This document shows, in pieces, positions 1-7,853 of a DNA stretch of 64,000 bases. Both the position numbers and the translations under genes were made by a program. The notes beneath the pieces are model-generated. The model was not told where the DNA came from. It searched no databases and worked only from the letters and a program-made list of their open reading frames with translations. The first letter of the stretch is position 1, and each line of letters opens with the position of its first letter. The stretch is from Pontibacter actiniarum (GTDB lineage: Bacteria; Bacteroidota; Bacteroidia; Cytophagales; Hymenobacteraceae): assembly GCF_003585765.1 (NCBI RefSeq), contig NZ_CP021235.1, forward strand, positions 1,674,001 through 1,738,000, written 5' to 3'.

Positions 1-872
1 AGGTAGGCCAGCCTTACAGCGCAAACCTCTTTGGGCGAGATGTGGATATGGACCCGCTCTCCCTTACTGCCGCCGGTGAGGGATTTACGCTCGAAACCTA
101 TGGCATGCGCTTCAACAGCACCGGCGGCAACGGCGAAGCAGACGGTGTGTTTAGCTGGACCCCTACCTGCGAAGCGCTCCAAAACGAGAAGTTACAGGTT
201 AAGTTTCAGCTGGCCGAGGATACCTGCTCCTCTTCACCGGACCAGGAGCTGGTGCTGGAGTTTAGGCTGAAGGACCCGAACAACGCCCCTGCCCTCTCCA
301 CAGACCAACAGGCGTATGCCTTCACCCTACAGCTAAACGAAAACTTTGAGGCCAACTTCAACGGGCTCGACGTGGACTTAGACAACTTGCTGCTCACTGC
401 AGAGGGCGAGGGCTTCAACCTGGCAGACTATGGCATGGCGTTTACAGGAGCAGGGGGGGTTGGCGAGGCGGCAGGCAAGTTTACCTGGCAGGCCACTTGC
501 CCAGCCCGCGAAGGCGACGTGCTGCGCGTGAACTTCACCTTACAGGAGGATGCCTGCGTGCCGAAGCCGCAACAGCTCAAGATGGAGTTTACCGTGGAAG
601 CGCCCAAACTGGCAGACTACATACCGGCTAACATCTTTACTCCGAACGGCGACGGTAAAAACGACTTTTTTGAGATACCGGGCATGCCTCCGGAGTTCTG
701 CTCCGCCACCTTCACTAGCATCCGGATATTTAACCGCTGGGGTAAGGAAGTATACCGCAGCACCTCCAGCAGTTTCCAGTGGAACGGCGAGAACGTAAAC
801 GACGGCGTATACTTCTATGTGATTGACTACGGCACCACCACCTACAAAGGCAGTGTAACCTTGGTGCGCTGA
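1..872 (+). CDS. T9SS type B sorting-domain surface protein, C-terminal part (5' partial)
   Basis: The frame is already open at base 3 and ends at 872, so this is the last 289 residues of a longer gene that starts upstream. The final ~90 residues match the gliding-motility-associated C-terminal (type B) sorting domain: NIFTPNGDGKNDFF, then IRIFNRWGKEVYRS, WNG and GVYFYVIDY, ending in a YKGSVTLVR strand. In this family the domain directs export through the type IX system and attachment to the cell surface. Before it lie two related units of about 110 residues sharing AEGEGF/AAGEGF, ...DYGM/TYGM and a later Cys, so the ectodomain is repetitive. A 17-bp terminator follows. Family call is sure; the ligand or substrate of the ectodomain is unknown. 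Confidence 0.9.
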   Translation, partial: VGQPYSANLFGRDVDMDPLSLTAAGEGFTLETYGMRFNSTGGNGEADGVFSWTPTCEALQNEKLQVKFQLAEDTCSSSPDQELVLEFRLKDPNNAPALSTDQQAYAFTLQLNENFEANFNGLDVDLDNLLLTAEGEGFNLADYGMAFTGAGGVGEAAGKFTWQATCPAREGDVLRVNFTLQEDACVPKPQQLKMEFTVEAPKLADYIPANIFTPNGDGKNDFFEIPGMPPEFCSATFTSIRIFNRWGKEVYRSTSSSFQWNGENVNDGVYFYVIDYGTTTYKGSVTLVR

Positions 873-890
873 GCCCTGCTGTTCCCATAC

Positions 891-942
891 AAAGCAAAAG
901 CTCCTGCCTAAGTATAACGCTTCAGCAGGAGCTTTTGCTTTT
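891..942. terminator. Bidirectional terminator, 17-bp stem
   Basis: Bases 891-907 pair perfectly with 925-941, with A-rich and T-rich flanks on the two strands. It sits between two convergent genes and can serve both. The loop contains a copy of the AAGTATA heptamer at 910-916. Confidence 0.85.
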
Positions 943-961
943 ACGTATAGGTGGTATAAAA

Positions 962-1588
962 TCAGGCGATGAAAAGGAAGACGAGGTACAAGCCCAGCCA
1001 CAGAAAATCCATAAAATGCCAGTAGCTGTTCAGCATGGATAGCTGCAGGTGCCGGAAAGGGTCCCGGATAAAGATAAGGCTGCGCACGCCGTCGCTGTTC
1101 ACATACATGGTCTTAAACACCATAAACGACAGGAAAATAACGCCGCCCGCCAGGTGCAGCATGTGCAGTGCGGAGATTAAGTACAGGTAGGTTCCGGAGG
1201 CCTTGCCGGAAAAGTGGACGCCAGTGCGCGACATTTCGTTCCAGCCGATCAGTTGCGTACCGATAAAGAGCAGGCCCAGTGCTAATGTGATCCCGAGGTA
1301 GCGGGCCATCTTTTTGAGTTTTTCCTGCTTGTAGAGGCGTGGCACCCGGGAGATGGTATAGCTGCTGAAGAGCAGCAGGATAGTGCTCACACTGAAAAAT
1401 TTCGGAAGCTCAAACGCCTCGCCGGGGAAGCCGCCTGTACGGGCAAAGGCAACTGTCAGGATAAAGAACAGCACCCCGATACCAATCATGCTCAGGTAGA
1501 GCAGCATTCTGATCGGGTGCATTTTCTCGATCCTCTTAAAGGCTGATCGCTGTTTTGAATCTACATGGTTCTTCTTATCCTGGTCCAT
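962..1588 (-). CDS. Cytochrome c oxidase subunit III-like membrane protein
   Basis: 208 residues with about five hydrophobic helices after a charged N-terminus. The C-terminal part carries the subunit III signature: HMLHLAGG in the penultimate helices and SYWHFMDFLWLGLY in the last. In haem-copper oxidases subunit III is an inner-membrane helper of subunit I. No subunit I or II gene lies nearby, so this is an orphan copy, perhaps an extra or assembly-related form; that is inference. It starts at an ATG at 1588, runs convergent to the upstream surface-protein gene and shares its terminator. Confidence 0.8.
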   Translation of the reverse strand: MDQDKKNHVDSKQRSAFKRIEKMHPIRMLLYLSMIGIGVLFFILTVAFARTGGFPGEAFELPKFFSVSTILLLFSSYTISRVPRLYKQEKLKKMARYLGITLALGLLFIGTQLIGWNEMSRTGVHFSGKASGTYLYLISALHMLHLAGGVIFLSFMVFKTMYVNSDGVRSLIFIRDPFRHLQLSMLNSYWHFMDFLWLGLYLVFLFIA

Positions 1589-1702
1589 CCGCTACTCCAT
1601 TTTCCGACGCTAAGAAAGCTAGTGTGGCCACTGTGCCACTTTACCCCAATTTCATGGGTTTAAACCTCCGGTTACTACATTTATACCTTTATAGCCTCTT
1701 TA

Positions 1703-1710
1703 TAGTTTTG
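1703..1710 (+). promoter_or_regulatory. Possible -7 element (TAGTTTTG)
   Basis: Matches the Bacteroidota -7 consensus TAnnTTTG, 165 bases before the secreted hypothetical at 1875. I see no matching TTTG at the -33 position, so this is weak. Confidence 0.25.
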
Positions 1711-1874
1711 CAATTGCGCAGTTAATTTGGCGACTCCCGGCTGCTTTCTTAACAACAGCAGTACGTAGGTTTTGTTCTTTCTCCCGTACTGCTGCAAGTA
1801 TAGCTGAAGGGAGACCACCCTGAGCCGCCGAATTGCGTTAAGAGAAGTACAAACGCAAACACCAAAACCATCCG

Positions 1875-2456
1875 ATGACTATAAAACTACGCTTTTCATA
1901 CTTACTCGTGCTGCTTGTGTTGCTGCTCCCGGGCTTTGCCGCCTCGGCACAGCAGGAACGTGCGCCGTACACCGGCAGCAACCGTATATTTATTGCGCTG
2001 GAGGGCCCCACAAGCCGCTATGAGTTTAGCTCCAACCAGATGCTGGTGCGCCACAACAAAGCCACCCAAAAGCTGGAGTGCATCCTGCCGGTAGCCACTT
2101 TGCTGCCCCTGAACGACTCTATCCCTCCGGCAATGGCTTTTGAGGTGCTGTTTGGAGCCAAATACCCGCAGCTGTACATCAACATCGATGCACCGGTTCA
2201 GAAAATCAGTGCCGGTAACCTTACCCCTGAAACCATACGGCGCACCACCTCTATCGGCCTTCAGGGCGTGAACAACGAAACAGTGGTCCCTGTGGCTTTT
2301 ACCTCTGAGAACAACTCGCTCTATTTCTCTACCAGCTTTGACCTGATGCTGGACAACTTTCAGGCTTCACTGCCTATAGAGTATGCGCCACTGTTAACGG
2401 GCCGTATCCTGATTTCCATTGACAATGCCCGCTGGATAAACCTTGAAATGCGATAG
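1875..2456 (+). CDS. Secreted hypothetical protein, distantly YceI-like
   Basis: 193 residues. A clear signal peptide (positively charged start, a run of Leu/Val, then FAASAQ) predicts export to the periplasm or beyond. The rest is mostly predicted beta strand, with a stretch of the type FEVLFGAKYPQLYINI that recalls the 'F-x-x-x-x-YP-x-x-x-F' strand of YceI-like lipid-binding barrels, but the similarity is only suggestive and I do not assign a function. It is followed after 60 bases by the patatin gene on the same strand with no terminator in between, so the two may be co-transcribed. Confidence 0.7.
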   Translation: MTIKLRFSYLLVLLVLLLPGFAASAQQERAPYTGSNRIFIALEGPTSRYEFSSNQMLVRHNKATQKLECILPVATLLPLNDSIPPAMAFEVLFGAKYPQLYINIDAPVQKISAGNLTPETIRRTTSIGLQGVNNETVVPVAFTSENNSLYFSTSFDLMLDNFQASLPIEYAPLLTGRILISIDNARWINLEMR

Positions 2457-2516
2457 CGCCTATACTTAACAGACACAAAAAAACATACCCTCACCCAAAG
2501 AGAACAACCCTAGCAC

Positions 2517-4847
2517 ATGCCCTGCCCTTTACCCCCTGCACCTTCACGGTTCCTATACATACTTCTGCTTTTCTGCCTGCTGAGAGCGCCAGGCGTGGAG
2601 GCACAGAAGGTAGGGCTGGTTCTGAGCGGCGGCGGCGCAAAGGGAATTGCGCACGTGGGCGTGCTGAAGGCCCTTGAGGAGCATAACATTCCCATTGATT
2701 ACATTGTCGGCACTTCGATGGGCGGCATCGTGGGTGCCCTTTACGCTGCCGGCTACTCCCCCGCCGAGATCGAGTACCTGATGAACACGCAGGAGTTTCA
2801 GAAATGGGCCAGAGGAGCCGTGGAGGAAAACTATACCTACAGCTACAACGCATACCGGCACAACCCTGCCCTGCTGCGCCTGGGCCTCGCCTATGACTCT
2901 ACCCTGCAGGTGCACCTCAACCCAAGCTTGGTAGACGATGCGCCCCTTAACTTTGCGCTGGCGCAGTTGCTGGCACAGCCGGCGGCCAAAGCCAACTATA
3001 ATTTTGACAGCCTGATGGTCCCGTTCCGGAGTGTGGCAGCCGATATCTACACGCAACGGGAAGTGGTGCTGGAAGAGGGGCAGCTAGCGGATGCCGTGCG
3101 TGCCACCATGACTGTTCCGCTCTTCTTCCGGCCGATCAGAGTCGAGGGCAGGCGCCTCTACGACGGCGGGCTCTACAATAACTTTCCGGTGGATGTGATG
3201 AAAAAGGAGTTTTCCCCTGATGTGATCATCGGGGTGAACGTCTCCTCAAAAGTCTACAACGAGTACCCTTACAAGAAGGACGACCTGGACCTCCCCCAGA
3301 CCCTGCTGTACGCCCTATTATCCAAAAGCGACTCCACCGAACTCGGTCCGAAGGATATCTATGTACAGCCGGAGGTGGATGATTACACGGCACTGGACTT
3401 TAACAAGGTTAAGTCTTTGTTTGAGGCAGGATACAAAGAGGCGCAGGAGGAGATGCCAACCATAGAAAAACGCATTGAACGCCGCGTAACGCCTGCAGAA
3501 ATAGAACAGCAGCGGATAGCCTTTCGGGAGGATTTCAGCACCCTCAGCTTCGACAAGGTACATGTGAATGGCCTCACGGAGCAGCAGGCGCGCTATGTCC
3601 GAAACCATTTCCGCCGCAACGGCGACGGCACCTATAGCATGCAGGAGATAAAGCGCGGCTATTTCAGGCTGGCTGCCGCTGACAACTTCTATAACCTGTA
3701 CCCGACCATTCGCTACAACCCGGACAAACAGCACTACGACTTTGCCCTGGATTTAAGCACCAATACCGATTTACAGCTGGCCGTTGGCGGTGTGCTGGCC
3801 TCCCGGCCCATTGATAATATCTACGCCGGACTGGAATACAACCTGCTGCGGCGCTACCTGTACACCTTCTCAGGGAGCTTCTACACAGGGCGCTTTTACC
3901 AGGCAGCGCGGCTGCGGGTACGGCTGGATGTACCCGCCCGCTTCCCCTTTTACCTGGAGCCGTCGTATACCTACAACAACTGGAACTACATCTCCACAAA
4001 GGGCTTTCTGCTAGAGAGCACCGAAGACCGGCAGCCGTTCCTAGAACAGAGCGACAAAAGCTACGGCTTGGCGCTTGGCTTTACCAACACTTATAAAGGC
4101 AAACTGGTGCTGAGTGCCGCCTACGCCCAGACAGAAGACCGCTACAGCAACCAACTGGAGATCCGAAGCACAGACACCCTGGACCGAACAGCCTTCGATG
4201 CCTACACCGCTGCCGTCACGTTTGAGTTCAACAACCTGAACCGGCGCCAGTACGCCAGCGCGGGACGTAGTTTTGTGGCCTCTTTACGCTACATTAACGG
4301 GGAAGAGAAGTATAAACCGGGCTCAACAGCCAACCAGGCCCAGCGGGCGAGCAGAGAGCACCAATGGCTAAAGCTACGCGTAAGCTATGAGCGCTATCAC
4401 ACGTTGGGACAGCACAGCTGGGGCTACCTGGCAGAGGGTGTGCTGAGCACGCAGCCCTTTTTCCAGAACTACAGAAGCACCCTTACAACCACGCCCGCTT
4501 TCACGCCGTTGCCAGACAGCAAAACGCTCTTTCTGGATTCCTTCCGCAACGACCGCTATGTGGCAGCGGGGCTCCGTTATATTTTCTCCCCTGTTCCTAA
4601 GCTGGATCTGCGAGCTGAGGGCTTCCTGTTTCAGCCTTACCAGGCCATTCGGCAAGACAAAGAACAACAGGCTTATTACGGCTCTACCCTAAGTGGCACC
4701 GCTTTCATTGGCAGTGGCACAGTGGTATACCATGGTTTGCCAGGCCCCGTGTCTCTCAGCCTGAACTACTATGATGATAAAGCAAAACGGTGGGGGGTAC
4801 TTTTCCATGTCGGCTATATCCTCTTTCAGGAGCGCCCGTTTGAGTAA
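2517..4847 (+). CDS. Patatin-like phospholipase with C-terminal outer-membrane barrel
   Basis: 776 residues. A signal peptide (residues 11-30) is followed by a patatin domain: GGGAKG oxyanion loop near 38-43, nucleophile Ser67 in GTSMGG, and the catalytic Asp216 in DGG. Around residues 345-410 there is a POTRA-like segment, and from about 415 to the end many alternating aromatic strands typical of a BamA/surface-antigen-type barrel. The order patatin-POTRA-barrel is that of type Vd autotransporters (PlpD family), so the lipase domain is likely delivered to or across the outer membrane. Both catalytic residues are present, so lipase A-type activity is expected. The substrate is not known. Confidence 0.9.
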   Translation: MPCPLPPAPSRFLYILLLFCLLRAPGVEAQKVGLVLSGGGAKGIAHVGVLKALEEHNIPIDYIVGTSMGGIVGALYAAGYSPAEIEYLMNTQEFQKWARGAVEENYTYSYNAYRHNPALLRLGLAYDSTLQVHLNPSLVDDAPLNFALAQLLAQPAAKANYNFDSLMVPFRSVAADIYTQREVVLEEGQLADAVRATMTVPLFFRPIRVEGRRLYDGGLYNNFPVDVMKKEFSPDVIIGVNVSSKVYNEYPYKKDDLDLPQTLLYALLSKSDSTELGPKDIYVQPEVDDYTALDFNKVKSLFEAGYKEAQEEMPTIEKRIERRVTPAEIEQQRIAFREDFSTLSFDKVHVNGLTEQQARYVRNHFRRNGDGTYSMQEIKRGYFRLAAADNFYNLYPTIRYNPDKQHYDFALDLSTNTDLQLAVGGVLASRPIDNIYAGLEYNLLRRYLYTFSGSFYTGRFYQAARLRVRLDVPARFPFYLEPSYTYNNWNYISTKGFLLESTEDRQPFLEQSDKSYGLALGFTNTYKGKLVLSAAYAQTEDRYSNQLEIRSTDTLDRTAFDAYTAAVTFEFNNLNRRQYASAGRSFVASLRYINGEEKYKPGSTANQAQRASREHQWLKLRVSYERYHTLGQHSWGYLAEGVLSTQPFFQNYRSTLTTTPAFTPLPDSKTLFLDSFRNDRYVAAGLRYIFSPVPKLDLRAEGFLFQPYQAIRQDKEQQAYYGSTLSGTAFIGSGTVVYHGLPGPVSLSLNYYDDKAKRWGVLFHVGYILFQERPFE

Positions 4848-5310
4848 ACCGCACTTAAACTACTTCTTCCACAAGACGAAAGCTTATAATTGATTTACAA
4901 CAATCTATACTTTTACCAAACATGTGTTTTGACATTTTGTCATGCCAGCTTATTAACAACACTTGCCGCGGAGGTTTAAGGGAGAGAGGAGGTCTGGGAA
5001 TAGCCTCACCTAACGCAGCTTGCCTCGGGCAACCTACTACCGATCCTACCGAGGCTATGCAACAGGAGCTGGCACAGTACCCACTAGCAAGCCTGTTGCC
5101 ACAACAGTAAAGGGAGGTGCTGCGGCCGTAGACGAAGCAGGTGTCATAAGTATGCTATCGGGTAAAGCCTCCTCATTGCGGGCATCCTAAACGTTTACCA
5201 AACCGGTACCTCTGCAGATGTCAGCTGTACGTAAAGCTCACCTATATACAGGATATCCTTAGCACAGGCAACAGCAACTGCCGCAGCCACGGTTAGCCAC
5301 TGTGCCGAAA
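4848..5310. other. Gene-poor stretch with possible coding remnants
   Basis: No convincing gene. A 62-codon frame (4922-5110) and, in another frame, a stretch ending near 5190 that reads VDEAGVISMLSGKA are interrupted by stops. The second faintly recalls the start of DUF4920 domains like the gene just downstream, so a decayed duplicate is possible but unproven. One TATACTT heptamer at 4906. Confidence 0.3.
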
Positions 5311-5341
5311 TTTGCATCTGTGCTTAGTTTTACTACATTTG
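5311..5341 (+). promoter_or_regulatory. Bacteroidota-type promoter for the DUF4920 gene
   Basis: TTTG at 5311-5314, a 19-base spacer, and TACATTTG at 5334-5341: a full match to the TTTG-N19-TAnnTTTG consensus of the Bacteroidota housekeeping sigma factor. Transcription would begin near 5348, before the ATG at 5369, which rules out the in-frame ATG at 5312 as start. Confidence 0.75.
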
Positions 5342-5368
5342 CTATGTAAATCAATCCCACCCAGAGAC

Positions 5369-5869
5369 ATGAAAAAAACAGTTTTCCTGGTAGCCATGGC
5401 AGCAGCCTGCTACAGCTGCCAGCAATCCACCCCACCTACCGTAACCGAAGCGGTAGCAGCTAGCACCAGCACCACGACTGGCGCTTCCTTTGGAGCGACC
5501 TTTGCCGAAGAGAATACCATCTCTGTCGGGCAGTTGGCTGATGCCGTGGCGGGCAAAGATTCAGTGCAAGCCACTGTGGCTGCCGAGGTGCAGGAAAGCT
5601 GCCAAGCCAAAGGCTGTTGGATGGATGTAAGGCTGGCGGATGGGAACAGCATGAAAGTAACCTTCCGGGACTACGGCTTCTTCCTACCTGTGGAAGACCT
5701 GAAAGGGAGGCAGGTAGTCTTCACCGGCACTGCCAAACGGGAAGTGATCTCTGTAGAAGACCAACGCCACTATGCGCAGGATGCAGGCAAACCAGAAGCC
5801 GAGATTGCTGCCATTACCGCACCAAATGAGGAACTGCGGTTCGTAGCAGATGGTGTAATTCTGAAATAG
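5369..5869 (+). CDS. DUF4920 lipoprotein
   Basis: 166 residues. The N-terminus MKKTVFLVAMAAACYSC is a lipoprotein signal with the acylated Cys at 17, followed by a Thr/Ser/Ala-rich linker of about 35 residues. The domain carries the family's marks: an ISV...LADAVAGKD segment, then ESCQAKGCWMDV with two Cys and a Trp, and a C-terminal helix with HYA and EAEI before a final beta strand. DUF4920 proteins are small envelope proteins of unknown function common in Bacteroidota; the CxxKGCW pair may bind metal or form a disulfide (inference). The ATG at 5369 is chosen over 5312 because the promoter covers the latter. Confidence 0.85.
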   Translation: MKKTVFLVAMAAACYSCQQSTPPTVTEAVAASTSTTTGASFGATFAEENTISVGQLADAVAGKDSVQATVAAEVQESCQAKGCWMDVRLADGNSMKVTFRDYGFFLPVEDLKGRQVVFTGTAKREVISVEDQRHYAQDAGKPEAEIAAITAPNEELRFVADGVILK

Positions 5870-5885
5870 ATTTCCAGATTTGACC

Positions 5886-5931
5886 CTATATAAGAAGAGG
5901 CTACCGTTGAAAGTAGCCTCCTCTTATATAG
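5886..5931 (+). terminator. Terminator after the DUF4920 gene
   Basis: Bases 5886-5904 pair with 5913-5931 over 19 positions with one G-U type mismatch. There is only a short T-run after it (TTATACTTT). Confidence 0.7.
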
Positions 5932-6252
5932 TAGTTATACTTTAATCAAAACACCTTTTATAACTGGTAAACATATAGCTAGTTAAAAAAATAAGGACTC
6001 ACATTCTGTACAAGCTTCTTCCTGCCCAAAAGCAACATTCTTTAAAAGTTGAGGGATGAATGGTCACCACGAGGAGGAGGAGCAAGACTCGCAGGAGCAC
6101 CCTGCCTGCCCCTCTTCAGCCGCTGCCGTGTACCTTCTGTTATTTTCCTGATTTGTACCACCTGCTCCTGCTTCCTTTTTCGTATCTTGCAGGGTTCAAG
6201 CACAACCACCAGCTTCAAAACCCAGATGAACAACAACTTTAACGGCGACTAC
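5932..6252. other. Intergenic stretch before the H-NOX gene
   Basis: An open frame runs from 6049 into the H-NOX gene, but its predicted residues (Cys/Pro/Ser-rich, no family resemblance) do not look like protein. I see no clear promoter. Confidence 0.4.
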
Positions 6253-6816
6253 ATGCATGGCTCCATCTTCGTTTTTCTGAAGCGCTTTGTGGAGAACTCA
6301 TACGACTTTAGTACCTGGATCAGGCTATCGGAGGAAACGGGCATCAACCGCACGATGTACCAGATGAATGAGATGTACCCTGTGCAGGAGCTAACGGCTG
6401 TAGTAGAGGCCCTCTCTACACTTTCAGGCAAAGACAAATACCAGGTGCTGGAGGAGTTCGGCACTTTTCTCGTTACGGACCTGCTGCTCATTTTTAAGAA
6501 GTTCGTAGATCCGAGCTGGGGTACCTTTGAGATGATACAGTACACCGAGCAGTACCTACACGGTGCCGTCCGCCGACAGGATGAGCGTACAAACCCACCA
6601 AGGCTTTTCGTCACGAAGGTGAACAAGAACCTGCTCGTGGTTGACTATTACTCCAAGCGCCGCATGGCCAGCATTGCCGTAGGCATCATCAAAGGTATAA
6701 CCATTTACTTTAACGAAGCGGCAGATTACAAAGTATGGCCAGTAACAGACCTGGAGGCGGAGCGCGTGCAGATACGCCTGGAGCGGCTGCAGGAAACGCC
6801 CCAACAGCAGGCGTAG
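6253..6816 (+). CDS. Stand-alone H-NOX haem nitric-oxide sensor domain protein
   Basis: 187 residues from MHGSIF. With that start the family's key residues fall at their classical positions: the haem-ligating His103 in YLHGAV, then PPRL, and the YxSxR haem-propionate motif as Tyr132-Ser134-Arg136. Compared with Thermoanaerobacter H-NOX (His102, Tyr131-Ser133-Arg135) the register shifts by one. The position equivalent to its oxygen-stabilising Tyr140 is Ile141, which predicts NO rather than O2 binding (inference). The domain should be cytosolic and bind haem. Most bacterial H-NOX genes sit beside a histidine kinase or a diguanylate cyclase; none is adjacent here. An in-frame ATG at 6226 is an alternative start. 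It runs convergent to the hydrolase gene, one base apart. Confidence 0.9.
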   Translation: MHGSIFVFLKRFVENSYDFSTWIRLSEETGINRTMYQMNEMYPVQELTAVVEALSTLSGKDKYQVLEEFGTFLVTDLLLIFKKFVDPSWGTFEMIQYTEQYLHGAVRRQDERTNPPRLFVTKVNKNLLVVDYYSKRRMASIAVGIIKGITIYFNEAADYKVWPVTDLEAERVQIRLERLQETPQQQA

Positions 6817-6817
6817 C

Positions 6818-7663
6818 TTAGCTGCGCAGAAAATCCAGGAGGTACCGGTTATACTTTTCCGCAGCATCGTGGTGCACCCAGTGCCCTGCCTCGTGCAGGA
6901 GCATAAGCTCCCCGTTTTGGAGGTAAGCCATACTTTGTTTAGCCATTTCTGCGCGAAGGTAAGGGTCCTGTTCTCCCCAGATAATACGCGTAGGCACGTT
7001 CACCATTGCTTTACCGGCTGATGCCGTAGCAGCACCACGCCCTGCGGCACGGTACCAGTTCAGCATGCTTGTGAGGGCCCCGGGCTGTGACCATGCCTGC
7101 TTTAGCCGCGCCCCCTGCACCTCTCTCAAGTTGCTGGGCATCTGCTTCATCAGCAACTCCGGTTCAAGTGCGGCAAGAAGCTTTTCGGGCAGCCAGGGCA
7201 ACTGGAAAAAGAGCGCATAACTGCTGCGCAGCATCTGCCCCGGCTGCCGCCGCAGGTTATGCCGCATCACCTGCGGGTGCGGCACATTAGAGATTACCAG
7301 CTTACGCACCCGCTGCGGGTACAGCAGCGCCAGCCGCCAGGCAACAGCTGCCCCAAAGTCATGCCCAACCAGGTGGAACCGCTCCAGGCCCAGCCCATCC
7401 GCGAGGCGCAGGATATCCCCGGTCAGTTTGTCCTGGGTGTAGTTCTCGACACCGGGTGGTTTGGAGCTGAGGTTGTAGCCGCGCTGGTCAGGAGCAACAG
7501 CATAATAGCCCTGCCCGGCAAGCACCTGTAATTGCTCTTCCCAGGTAAACCAGGCATCCGGAAAACCGTGCAGCAGTATGACCGCCTCACCCGTACTGGG
7601 CCCGGCCACGGCAGTGTGCAGCTGCAAATCCCCTACCGGCACGTATCGTTGCTTTATTTCCAT
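6818..7663 (-). CDS. Alpha/beta hydrolase, epoxide-hydrolase-like
   Basis: 281 residues. It shows the alpha/beta-hydrolase order: oxyanion motif HGFPDAW near residues 33-39, then DQRGY, and the nucleophile elbow GHDFGA, where Asp replaces the Ser of esterases, as in soluble epoxide hydrolases and haloalkane dehalogenases. A late GHWVHHD supplies the catalytic His. Two Tyr in the cap would be expected for an epoxide hydrolase. A cytosolic enzyme hydrolysing epoxides or similar is likely; the substrate is unknown. The ATG at 7663 is preferred to the GTG one codon earlier. Confidence 0.85.
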   Translation of the reverse strand: MEIKQRYVPVGDLQLHTAVAGPSTGEAVILLHGFPDAWFTWEEQLQVLAGQGYYAVAPDQRGYNLSSKPPGVENYTQDKLTGDILRLADGLGLERFHLVGHDFGAAVAWRLALLYPQRVRKLVISNVPHPQVMRHNLRRQPGQMLRSSYALFFQLPWLPEKLLAALEPELLMKQMPSNLREVQGARLKQAWSQPGALTSMLNWYRAAGRGAATASAGKAMVNVPTRIIWGEQDPYLRAEMAKQSMAYLQNGELMLLHEAGHWVHHDAAEKYNRYLLDFLRS

Positions 7664-7853
7664 CACAAATCCTGTTAAGTCTTCTGTGTTTAACGCGCGA
7701 CGGCCCTACTCCTACTCCTCCGTCAAACCAACAACTTAAAAAAAGGAGCTCCAGAGGGATAAAACTGCCTATAGTCGTCTAGTTTATAGTAAGGCCTTCT
7801 GGCGTTTCGGCAGCAGCTGCTGCCTATACTTATACTTCTATATCTTATAGCCT

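Noticed and set aside
4922..5110. 62-codon frame
   Set aside because: No family resemblance, no promoter or start signal; treated as a possible remnant only.
6049..6252. N-terminal extension of the H-NOX gene
   Set aside because: The added residues are not protein-like and would displace His103 and YxSxR from their canonical positions.
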